Shown in pieces: positions 1 to 5,237 of a stretch of DNA of 6,429 nucleotides. Under the pieces are notes generated by a model that saw only the letters and a program-made list of their open reading frames with translations, ran no database searches and was not told the origin of the DNA. The stretch is from contig DAEF01000125.1 of the NCBI GenBank assembly GCA_002495225.1, positions 3,618-10,046 of the forward strand, written 5' to 3'. The first letter of the stretch is position 1, and every line of letters starts with the position of its first letter. Position numbers and translations under genes: made by a program. The stretch comes from Methanoregulaceae archaeon UBA288 (GTDB lineage: Archaea; Halobacteriota; Methanomicrobia; Methanomicrobiales; Methanospirillaceae).

Positions 1-92
1 ATCGGCAGGAGCTCGAGACACTTTCACACCGCGATCGCTCTGGTTAAGTCCGCCGGCTGCACCTCTATCACCATGGATGGAATTGTGTTGTG

Positions 93-121
93 CCCGCTGT
101 CACCGGCCCAGGTCGAGCGGG
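93..121. terminator. Weak stem-loop after the integrase gene
   Basis: Just past the integrase stop codon there is a 6-base inverted repeat (CCCGCT at 93-98 and AGCGGG at 116-121) with a 17-base spacer that can pair by a further two bases. On the minus strand no T-run follows it. Archaeal termination usually depends on oligo-T, so this is only a weak candidate for a terminator or 3' stabilising hairpin. Confidence 0.2.
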
Positions 122-130
122 CCTGCCGGG

Positions 131-1366
131 TTATCCGGAGGGCTCTGCGCGCGGCGCTGTCGCTGCCGCGCTCTCCTTCATGCGCTGGATCTCCGCCGCC
201 AGCTCGATGAGCGACTCCGGATCCTTCCAGAGCTGGCCTTTTGCGCTCTCCAGCTCCTCGCCGGCCTTCGTCGAAAGAGCCTGGCCGCAGGACGAGCAGA
301 ACCGCGAGGTCGGCGCGCAGATGACGTGGCAGTGGGGGCACGGGATCGGGGCGAGCGGGTCCGGCGCCTCCGCCCGGCGCTCGATCCCGGCGTGGCCCAG
401 GATCTCGGCGTCGATGTCGGCCTCGGAGAGGACCACGTAGGTCTCGAACATCTGGGTGCCGAGGTTCCCCCAGAGCATCTTCTTGATGACCGACTCCTGG
501 TAGTTCTGCTGGATCATGTGGGTGGCGCGGCTCTTGCGGAAGAGGTGGAGGTGCACGCGCTTCCCGAGCCCGGCACGCTTCGCGGCCTCCTTTACGCGCT
601 GCCGTATCTGGGCGTAGTTCATGGCCTCCTTCCGGGCCGAAAGGAAGACCCAGGCATCGGGGGTGAGGAGTGCCGGGTAGACGCTCTGCCACGCTGCCAG
701 CATCTCGCGCGCCCAGGTGCACCGGGCATAGCGCACCTGGTTCTCTTTCGTGTCGTGGAGGTGGACCCCGATCCCGTAATCGTCGAACTCCACGTCCCGC
801 CAGCGAAGCCGCCCGACCTCGCCGACGCGGGCGCCTGACTCGTACAGCACGGCGACGATGGCCCGGTCCCGGACCGAGCGGCAGCCGCCGAGGAGCTGCT
901 TGATCTCGTCGGCCGTCAGCAGGGCGTCGGGCGCGGTCGTGTTCTGGTCGACCGGCGGCGCCCGGATGGCCCGGATCTTCTCGACCGGGATCGCTGAATG
1001 GCCGTTCTCGATGAGCCAGAACATGAAGGTCTTGAGAACGACGAAGTAGTCGTGCTTCGTGTTCTGCGTGAAGGGAGTGCCGCGGATGCTCGTGCCGGCC
1101 TGAAAAGCGTTGAGCGCGGCGTAGAGATCGGCGAGCGTTATCCCGGCGTACGGCGTGTGGAGAAACCGCCGCCACGCGATGAGGTTGTACCGCAGCTTGA
1201 CGACGCGCGAGTTGCTGATGTGCCGGGTCGCCTGGCGCTCGGACAGGAACTCTTCGATCAGCCGGCGGTCGTCCTCGGTGAGCCGGCCCTCGGCCGCGGA
1301 CAGGCGGTACGCTCGCGGGGCAGTGGTGCGGTACTGCGCAGGGTAGAAGGGTGGATCGGCCTCCAT
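131..1366 (-). CDS. Tyrosine recombinase/integrase with C-terminal zinc ribbon
   Basis: Site-specific recombinase of 411 residues, probably the enzyme that integrates and excises the adjoining element. The N-terminal part (about residues 30-125) has the length and helical look of a SAM-like core-binding domain. The catalytic domain (about 145-320) shows Arg180 in ESGARVGEV, a likely catalytic Lys207 in HDTKENQ, the HxxR motif His274-Arg277 in HLFRKSRAT, Trp299 in the position taken by His or Trp in the family, and the nucleophile Tyr310 in ETYVVLS. A zinc ribbon follows, with Cys343, Cys346, Cys357 and Cys360, and then a charged helical tail. Zinc-ribbon tails of this kind occur in archaeal virus and island integrases. 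ATG at 1366 is the only reasonable start, because an in-frame TAG lies 10 codons upstream. There is no Shine-Dalgarno sequence, which suggests a leaderless or short-leader message. All key residues are present, so the enzyme looks intact. Confidence 0.93.
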   Translation of the reverse strand: MEADPPFYPAQYRTTAPRAYRLSAAEGRLTEDDRRLIEEFLSERQATRHISNSRVVKLRYNLIAWRRFLHTPYAGITLADLYAALNAFQAGTSIRGTPFTQNTKHDYFVVLKTFMFWLIENGHSAIPVEKIRAIRAPPVDQNTTAPDALLTADEIKQLLGGCRSVRDRAIVAVLYESGARVGEVGRLRWRDVEFDDYGIGVHLHDTKENQVRYARCTWAREMLAAWQSVYPALLTPDAWVFLSARKEAMNYAQIRQRVKEAAKRAGLGKRVHLHLFRKSRATHMIQQNYQESVIKKMLWGNLGTQMFETYVVLSEADIDAEILGHAGIERRAEAPDPLAPIPCPHCHVICAPTSRFCSSCGQALSTKAGEELESAKGQLWKDPESLIELAAEIQRMKESAAATAPRAEPSG

Positions 1367-1395
1367 GCCGGATTGTATGGCACGTGAGGACTTGA

Positions 1396-1405
1396 ACTAA
1401 TAAGG
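1396..1405 (-). promoter_or_regulatory. Possible TATA box of the integrase gene
   Basis: On the minus strand the bases after the tRNA contain CCTTATTAG. Its TTATTA core (1398-1403) sits about 32-37 bases before the integrase ATG, which would place the transcript start about 7 bases before the start codon. That fits a nearly leaderless archaeal message and the absence of a ribosome binding site. The match is poor and the gene could equally be read through from the tRNA. Confidence 0.3.
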
Positions 1406-1409
1406 CGTA

Positions 1410-1440
1410 AGCCCCAGGCGAGATTTGAACTCGCGACCTC
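1410..1440. other. Putative attachment site in the tRNA 3' end
   Basis: Integrases next to tRNA genes usually recombine within the T arm and acceptor 3' strand, and the element carries a copy of that sequence so that the tRNA stays functional. The tRNA is intact here, so this would be the attL/attR copy belonging to the restored tRNA. The core cannot be delimited without the second copy, which is not in the window. The range given is simply the T arm and acceptor strand. Confidence 0.4.
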
Positions 1441-1482
1441 GTCCTTACCAAGGACGCGCTATGCCGGCTAAGCCACTGAGGC
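1410..1482 (-). tRNA. tRNA-Thr (anticodon GGT)
   Basis: The minus strand folds into a complete cloverleaf of 73 bases including the discriminator. The acceptor arm GCCTCAG pairs with CTGGGGC with one G-T pair. The D arm has GCTT opposite TAGC with one mismatch at its end. The anticodon stem CGTCC/GGACG encloses TTGGTAA, which gives anticodon GGT and reads ACC/ACT threonine codons. The variable loop is AGGTC, and the T arm is GCGAG-TTCAAAT-CTCGC. The discriminator at 1410 is T, the base expected for archaeal threonine tRNAs from general knowledge. CCA is not encoded, so it would be added after transcription. No intron is seen. The 3' end faces the integrase gene and probably serves as its attachment site. 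Confidence 0.97.
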
Positions 1483-1510
1483 GGAACGTATCACTACCAT
1501 GGTCTTCGTT

Positions 1511-1521
1511 CCGTAAAAAAG
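1511..1521 (-). terminator. Oligo-T tract after the epimerase-family gene
   Basis: On the minus strand a run of six T (1515-1520) occurs 13 bases after the stop codon of the upstream gene and 32 bases before the tRNA. Oligo-T without a stem is sufficient for termination by archaeal RNA polymerase, so this probably ends the epimerase transcript. The same TTTTTTA stretch lies about 32-38 bases upstream of the mature tRNA 5' end and might also act as a weak TATA element for the tRNA. That second role is speculative. Confidence 0.45.
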
Positions 1522-1533
1522 GTTTTGACACCA

Positions 1534-2253
1534 TCAGAGGCTCTCGAGGGCCGCGATGCTCTGCATGACGCCCTCGAAGGTGCCGACCTCGATCACGGGC
1601 CGCACGTTGCTGCGTCGAACCGCGGCCATTACGGCCGAGAAATCGATCGTGCCGTCGCCGACGGCGGAGTGCGAGTCGGTCGTCCCGTCGTTGTCGTGGA
1701 GGTGGAAGTGGCTGATCGGGACCTCGAGGAACGCGGGGAGGACGTGGTTCTGGTGGGCGTGCCCGACGTCGAGCGCGAACCCGGCGCCGTCGATCAGAGG
1801 CAGCTCGTCCGGCGTCTTGAGCAGGAAATGCTCCCAGTCGCCCATGTTCTCCATGAAGAACGTGGCCGAGAGGTCTCCCGCCGCCTCGAGCAGGTCCGCG
1901 AGCGACCGCGCGAACTGCTGCTCGGCCTTCTTCCGGTCGCGCGGCCAGGCAAAGTAACCGGGGTGCACCACCACCGGCGCGTCGACCTCGACCGCCAGTG
2001 CGAGGCACGCGACCGTCACCTCGACGCTGGCACGGCGGACCGGCTCGAGCAGGCTCGCGAGGTTCACGCCGCGGGACGGGGCGTGGATCGCGTACCGGAG
2101 GTCGAAGGTCTCGAGGACGGCGGTGTCCTCGAGGCGGTGACAGCCTTCGTCCATGACTTCGACGTAGTCCGTGACCGCCGAGAGCCGGTCGAGCGCCATC
2201 TCGAGCGGCAGATCGTTCAGGCAGAAGGATGAGATGGCGAACCCGGTGCGCAT
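1534..2253 (-). CDS. Sugar phosphate isomerase/epimerase-family TIM-barrel protein
   Basis: A 239-residue protein of the xylose isomerase-like / AP endonuclease 2 TIM-barrel superfamily. Visible barrel-strand motifs carrying likely metal ligands and active-site residues are His57 (YAIHAPS), His97 (VVVHPGY), Glu135 (FMENMGD), Asp162 and His165 (LDVGHAH), His184, His186 and Asp187 (HFHLHDND), a GDG at 199-201, and Glu222 (IEVGTFEG). The pattern fits a divalent-metal enzyme acting on a small sugar or keto compound, or on DNA in distant relatives. The substrate cannot be read from the sequence. ATG at 2253 is chosen because it has AGGAG six bases upstream and because the 23 extra residues of a longer reading run through the promoter. 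The gene follows the coenzyme cluster but has its own promoter, so it need not be part of that pathway. Confidence 0.85.
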   Translation of the reverse strand: MRTGFAISSFCLNDLPLEMALDRLSAVTDYVEVMDEGCHRLEDTAVLETFDLRYAIHAPSRGVNLASLLEPVRRASVEVTVACLALAVEVDAPVVVHPGYFAWPRDRKKAEQQFARSLADLLEAAGDLSATFFMENMGDWEHFLLKTPDELPLIDGAGFALDVGHAHQNHVLPAFLEVPISHFHLHDNDGTTDSHSAVGDGTIDFSAVMAAVRRSNVRPVIEVGTFEGVMQSIAALESL

Positions 2254-2256
2254 ACG

Positions 2257-2264
2257 TGTCTCCT
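2257..2264 (-). promoter_or_regulatory. Ribosome binding site that fixes the epimerase-family start
   Basis: CAGGAGA on the minus strand ends a few bases before ATG at 2253, at the usual spacing. It supports this start over the in-frame start 69 bases further upstream. Confidence 0.7.
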
Positions 2265-2286
2265 GATGAATGGTTGGCGAGGGGGC

Positions 2287-2302
2287 GGTATATATCGAAT
2301 GG
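2287..2302 (-). promoter_or_regulatory. TATA box and possible BRE for the epimerase-family gene
   Basis: The minus strand reads CGATATATACC, with the TATATA core at 2289-2295, directly after the stop codon of the amidotransferase gene and about 36-42 bases before the ATG at 2253. Archaeal TATA boxes sit about 25-27 bases before the transcript start, so the start would fall near 2265, just ahead of the ribosome binding site. An AT-rich box is conspicuous in this GC-rich sequence, which strengthens the call. Confidence 0.6.
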
Positions 2303-2308
2303 TCCCGG

Positions 2309-3646
2309 TCAGCGCCGGGCATACGCCCGCGCGGCGCCGACGAGGGCGGAGCAGAAGCGGTCCGAGAAGTACGCGTGGGTGTAGCCCGCGACCGTCGCGT
2401 GCTCGCAGAGCCCGTCCCGCCCGTTGCCGAGGCCGCGCCCGCGCGAGAGGGCGAGGGCGTACCGTGCGTCCGCGTCGGGCGTGCAGTCCGAGTAGTGGAA
2501 CTCGTGGCCCCGCACGCCGGCGCCGCGGAGGGCCGGGAACGGGCCCGCGACGCAGGTGCCGTCGACGTACCCGAGGCCGCGGATGTCTCCGGTCATGGCC
2601 GAAACGGCCGGGAGGACGCCGCACATCCGGTGCGATCGTCCGTCCGTCTCGAGCGACTGCGAGAGGTAGACGAGCCCGCCGCACTCGCCCCATACCGGCA
2701 TCCCGTCCGCCGCGGCCCGCGCGATCTCCGCCCGGGCTGGGCCCGCCTCGAGCGTCTCCGCGTGGAGCTCCGGGTAGCCGCCGCCGAGGTAGAGCGCGTC
2801 CACCTCGGGAAGGGCGTCGGCTGCGGGCGAGAAGAAGCCGAGGCGCGCCCCCGCCTCGCGAAGCCGGTCCAGGTTGTCCGCGTAGTAGAAGGAGAACGCG
2901 CGGTCGAACGCCACCCCGATGGCGGTGGACCCCTCCGCGACGGGCTTCGCGGCCCGAACATCGAGCGGGGGCGCGGACCGGGCGATGGCGAGCACCCCCT
3001 CGAGATCGACATGCGCGCCGACCACGGCCCCGAACGCATCGTGGGAACTCAGCTCGTCGGCGAGCGAGAGCCCGAGGTGACGGCTCGGCACCTCCAGCGC
3101 TGCGTCGCGGGGGATCCAGCCGATCGCGGGCAGCTCGGCTCCACGTTCGATCAGCTCGCGGTGGCGCGCGCTCCCGATCCGGTTGAAGACGACGCCGGCC
3201 ACCCGGACGGCGGGGTCGTACCCGGCCACGCCCCGGACGACCGCGTTGACCGTCCGGGACGCTCCCTTCGCGTCCACCGCGAGGAGCACCGGGGCCTCGA
3301 GGAGTTGGGCGACATGGGCCGTCGATCCGAACGCGGTGCCGTCGATCCCGTCGTGGAGCCCCATCACCCCCTCGATCACGGCGACGTCGGCCCCGCAGCT
3401 GGCCCGGGCGAAGGTCTCGCGCACCCCGTTCTCGCCCATCATGAACGGGTCGAGGTTCCGGCAGGTCCGGCCGCAGCAGCGGGTGTGGTGTGTCGGGTCG
3501 ATGAAGTCCGGCCCGACCTTGAACGGCTGGACCACGAGCCCCCTTGACGTGAGCGCGGCCATCAGGCCGGCCGCGATCGTGGTCTTGCCCGCCCCGCTCG
3601 TCGCGGCCCCGATTACGAACCGGGGGACTTCGAGGGCGCCGACCAC
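2309..3646 (-). CDS. Cobyrinate or Ni-sirohydrochlorin a,c-diamide synthase
   Basis: A 445-residue glutamine-dependent amidotransferase of the CbiA/CfbB family. It uses ATP and glutamine to convert the a and c acetate side chains of a tetrapyrrole into amides, either on cobyrinate (B12) or on Ni-sirohydrochlorin (F430 of methyl-coenzyme M reductase). The N-terminal synthetase domain has a P-loop GAATSGAGKTT (13-23, Lys21), KVGPDFIDP (43-51), NLDPFM (64-69) and EGVMGLHDG (92-100). The C-terminal class I glutaminase-like domain has LGGGYPE (287-293), the nucleophile Cys322 in GECGG, GHEFHYS (380-386) and His424 near the end. The length is normal for the family. The GTG at 3646 is preferred because GGAGG lies 7 bases upstream, inside the end of the CofE-like gene. 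The alternative GTG at 3652 has almost no spacing and the ATG at 3694 would overlap the neighbour. F430 synthesis is essential in methanogens, so CfbB is possible, but no other cfb gene is visible. I leave the symbol blank. Confidence 0.93.
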   Translation of the reverse strand: MVGALEVPRFVIGAATSGAGKTTIAAGLMAALTSRGLVVQPFKVGPDFIDPTHHTRCCGRTCRNLDPFMMGENGVRETFARASCGADVAVIEGVMGLHDGIDGTAFGSTAHVAQLLEAPVLLAVDAKGASRTVNAVVRGVAGYDPAVRVAGVVFNRIGSARHRELIERGAELPAIGWIPRDAALEVPSRHLGLSLADELSSHDAFGAVVGAHVDLEGVLAIARSAPPLDVRAAKPVAEGSTAIGVAFDRAFSFYYADNLDRLREAGARLGFFSPAADALPEVDALYLGGGYPELHAETLEAGPARAEIARAAADGMPVWGECGGLVYLSQSLETDGRSHRMCGVLPAVSAMTGDIRGLGYVDGTCVAGPFPALRGAGVRGHEFHYSDCTPDADARYALALSRGRGLGNGRDGLCEHATVAGYTHAYFSDRFCSALVGAARAYARR

Positions 3647-3658
3647 CCTCACTCCTCC
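3647..3658 (-). promoter_or_regulatory. Ribosome binding site inside the cofE end that decides the cbiA/cfbB start
   Basis: GGAGG (3654-3658) is embedded in the last codons of the CofE-like gene and lies exactly 7 bases before GTG at 3646. The layout repeats that at the folP/cofE junction and is the reason for choosing GTG 3646 over GTG 3652 and ATG 3694. Confidence 0.7.
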
Positions 3659-4428
3659 TGGTCGCGGGGCCTGAGCGTGCCCATGAAGAGGCATTCGTCG
3701 GCGGCAATCCCCTCGACCCCGGTCCAGTCGCCGATCGCGAGATCGAGACCCCGGACCAGTGCGGCCGGCACCGCCTCGTCCGCCTCGCCCATCACGAGTT
3801 CGGCGGCCGAGACGATGTTGTCGGCGACCGCGCGCTTGGTCACCTCGAGGCGACGGCCGTAGAGGTCGGTTCGGCCCCGCTCGTCGATGACGGCCTGGAT
3901 CCCCGCGCAGCCGATCGCGACGCCCGAGCAGCCCAGCCGCATCGCGTGGGTCCGCGAGTCGGCGACGATGACGCCGAGGCGGACTCCCGTCCGGTTCTCG
4001 AGCTCGGCCCGGAGCCGGCTCGCGGAGCCGTCCGGGTCCCGTGGCAGGGGGGTGACATGTCCCGGCGGGGCGTTCGAGCCGTCGACCCCGGCGTTCGGGA
4101 GGAGCGTCCCGCTCTTGAGGCAGAGCAAAAAGCCGTCAATGCCGCCCACGATCCGGTCCGACTCGTCGAGCACCACCTGCGCGACCCGGGGGTCGATGGC
4201 GTACCGGTGCCCGAGCGCTTCTGCCTCGGACGAGGGGGTGACCTGGTCGAGCGCGATGACGCTCCCCTCGACCGTCGCGACCATGGTCTCGGCGACCACG
4301 ATCACGTCCCCGTCCCGGAACGCTCCCGCATCGGTCCGGGCGACGGCGTCCAGGAGCGTGCCCGCGAGGTCGTCGCCGGGAACCAGGATCGGCGTCCCGA
4401 GCGCGTGGACCGAGAAAGAACTGGTCAC
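3649..4428 (-). CDS. cofE: Coenzyme F420-0:L-glutamate ligase family protein (CofE-like)
   Basis: A 259-residue protein of the CofE family. CofE adds L-glutamate residues to F420-0 with GTP to form the polyglutamate tail of coenzyme F420, the hydride carrier of methanogens. Visible family motifs are NAGVDGSN (112-119), DPDGSA (131-136), the GVIVADS strand with Asp157, GRTDLYGRRLEVT (185-197), AVADN and MGEADE (213-218), followed by AALVRGL. The acidic residues in the first, third and last of these correspond to the metal/nucleotide site of characterised CofE. The segment SRTHAMRLGC after Asp157 departs from the aromatic or Gly-Arg stretch I remember in the Archaeoglobus enzyme, so a paralogue with another acceptor is possible. 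The GTG at 4428 is chosen because GGAGG lies 7 bases upstream and it overlaps the preceding stop as GTGA. Another GTG two codons upstream is too close to that site. Length matches the family (about 250). Confidence 0.8.
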   Translation of the reverse strand: MTSSFSVHALGTPILVPGDDLAGTLLDAVARTDAGAFRDGDVIVVAETMVATVEGSVIALDQVTPSSEAEALGHRYAIDPRVAQVVLDESDRIVGGIDGFLLCLKSGTLLPNAGVDGSNAPPGHVTPLPRDPDGSASRLRAELENRTGVRLGVIVADSRTHAMRLGCSGVAIGCAGIQAVIDERGRTDLYGRRLEVTKRAVADNIVSAAELVMGEADEAVPAALVRGLDLAIGDWTGVEGIAADECLFMGTLRPRDQEE

Positions 4429-5237
4429 GGGCACTCCTCCAGCCGGGCTCGCACGCGGAGAAGGTCCGCCGTCTCGGGGACGTCGTGCGTGCGCACGAGA
4501 GATGCCCCGCGGTCGAGGAGGGACGCCGTGACGGCGAGCGATGCCGCGAGGCGGTCTTCCGGTGCGCGCCCGGTCAGCGCCCCGAGAAACGTCTTGCGGG
4601 AGACCGCTGCGAGAACCGGCCGGTCGAGCGCCGTGAACCGTTCGAACGCGCAGCAGAGCGCCCAGTCGTGCTCGACCGTCCGGCGATCGGTCCAGAGCCC
4701 GATTCCCGGGTCGAGGACCAGGCGGTCGATCCCGGCCGATTCGGCGCGGGCCATCACGAGGCCGAGCGCCTCGAGCGTCGCCTCGACCCCGCAGGCGTCG
4801 CCCGGGACCGAGAACGAGGCCATGCCGCAGGTGGCGAGACCCGCCTCTCCCGCGCGCGCAGCCAGTACCGGGTCCGAAAGACCGCCGATGTCGTTCAGCA
4901 TGTGGACGTCGTGCCGGAGGGCGGCTTCGAGGACGGCGGGCCGGGCGGTGTCGACCGATATTGCAAACCCCCCGCCGTCGAGTTCGGAGAGGAGTGCGTC
5001 CATGCGCGCCGCTTCCTCTTCAGCCGTTACCGGGGGGCTCCCCGGGGCGGTAGACCGCGCCCCGACGTCCAGGATCGCGGCTCCGGCGTCGACCTGCCGC
5101 TCGGCAACGCGCCGTACCGAGTCCGGGGGAGAGTACGAACCCGAAAAGAAGGACTCGGGGCTGCCGTTGATGACGCCCACGAGGCGTGGAGGCTCTCCAG
5201 CCCCTATCCGGACCCCGCCTATGGTGCAGGTCCGCAT
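4425..5237 (-). CDS. folP: Dihydropteroate synthase-family protein
   Basis: A 270-residue single-domain TIM barrel of normal DHPS length. DHPS condenses dihydropterin pyrophosphate with p-aminobenzoate to give dihydropteroate, a folate precursor. Almost every pterin-site motif is in order: Asn24 in INGSPESF (loop 1), Asp57 in ILDVGARST, Asp96 in SVDT, Asn115-Asp116 in LNDIGG, Asp176 in DPGIG, Ser213-Arg214-Lys215 in SRK, and Arg249 and His251 in RTHD. Two departures stand out. The TRPG of loop 2 is TAPG (63-66), so the usual arginine is alanine. The bacterial MHM segment is replaced by CGMASFS (137-143). The ATG at 5237 overlaps folD by 19 bases and gives a normal N-terminus. The ribosome binding site is weak (CCAGG), so coupling to folD is likely. 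The second substrate could be p-aminobenzoate or a methanopterin-type arylamine. The family assignment is firm; the substrate is inferred. Confidence 0.88.
   Translation of the reverse strand: MRTCTIGGVRIGAGEPPRLVGVINGSPESFFSGSYSPPDSVRRVAERQVDAGAAILDVGARSTAPGSPPVTAEEEAARMDALLSELDGGGFAISVDTARPAVLEAALRHDVHMLNDIGGLSDPVLAARAGEAGLATCGMASFSVPGDACGVEATLEALGLVMARAESAGIDRLVLDPGIGLWTDRRTVEHDWALCCAFERFTALDRPVLAAVSRKTFLGALTGRAPEDRLAASLAVTASLLDRGASLVRTHDVPETADLLRVRARLEECP
4429..4440 (-). promoter_or_regulatory. Ribosome binding site inside the folP end that decides the cofE start
   Basis: GGAGG (4436-4440) encodes part of the last residues of the upstream protein and lies 7 bases before GTG at 4428. The start codon shares GTGA with the folP stop codon, an arrangement typical of translational coupling. 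Confidence 0.7.

Larger units (their letters stand above)
1..1410. mobile_element. End of a putative tRNA-Thr-integrated element carrying its integrase
   Basis: A tyrosine recombinase gene lies immediately beyond the 3' end of a complete tRNA-Thr gene and points away from it. Archaeal viruses, plasmids and islands commonly insert at tRNA 3' ends and leave the integrase next to one attachment site. I therefore infer that the stretch left of the tRNA is the terminal part of an integrated element. Only the integrase and about 130 further bases are in the window. No second copy of the tRNA 3' end is visible in bases 1-1400, so the opposite boundary must be outside. It could instead be a remnant of an old integration. 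Confidence 0.55.

Noticed and set aside
24..1451. Long minus-strand open frame running through the tRNA and across the integrase in another frame
   Set aside because: It begins inside the tRNA gene, is extremely rich in Arg, Ala, Gly and Pro, and has no recognisable motif. The integrase frame on the same DNA has a full catalytic set.
2254..2322. 23-residue N-terminal extension of the epimerase-family protein
   Set aside because: It would be encoded by the TATA box and ribosome site and would overlap the end of the preceding gene. ATG 2253 has AGGAG at proper spacing.
2270..3547. 425-codon open frame on the plus strand
   Set aside because: It is antisense to the amidotransferase gene, whose motifs are unmistakable. 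Long antisense frames are expected in GC-rich coding DNA and this one has low-complexity, Arg/Ala/Gly/Val-rich composition.
3647..3694. Upstream ATG (3694) and GTG (3652) as starts of the CbiA/CfbB-family gene
   Set aside because: The extra residues before the P-loop region look unrelated. ATG 3694 would overlap cofE by 46 bases, and GTG 3652 has only one base after GGAGG, while GTG 3646 has ideal spacing.
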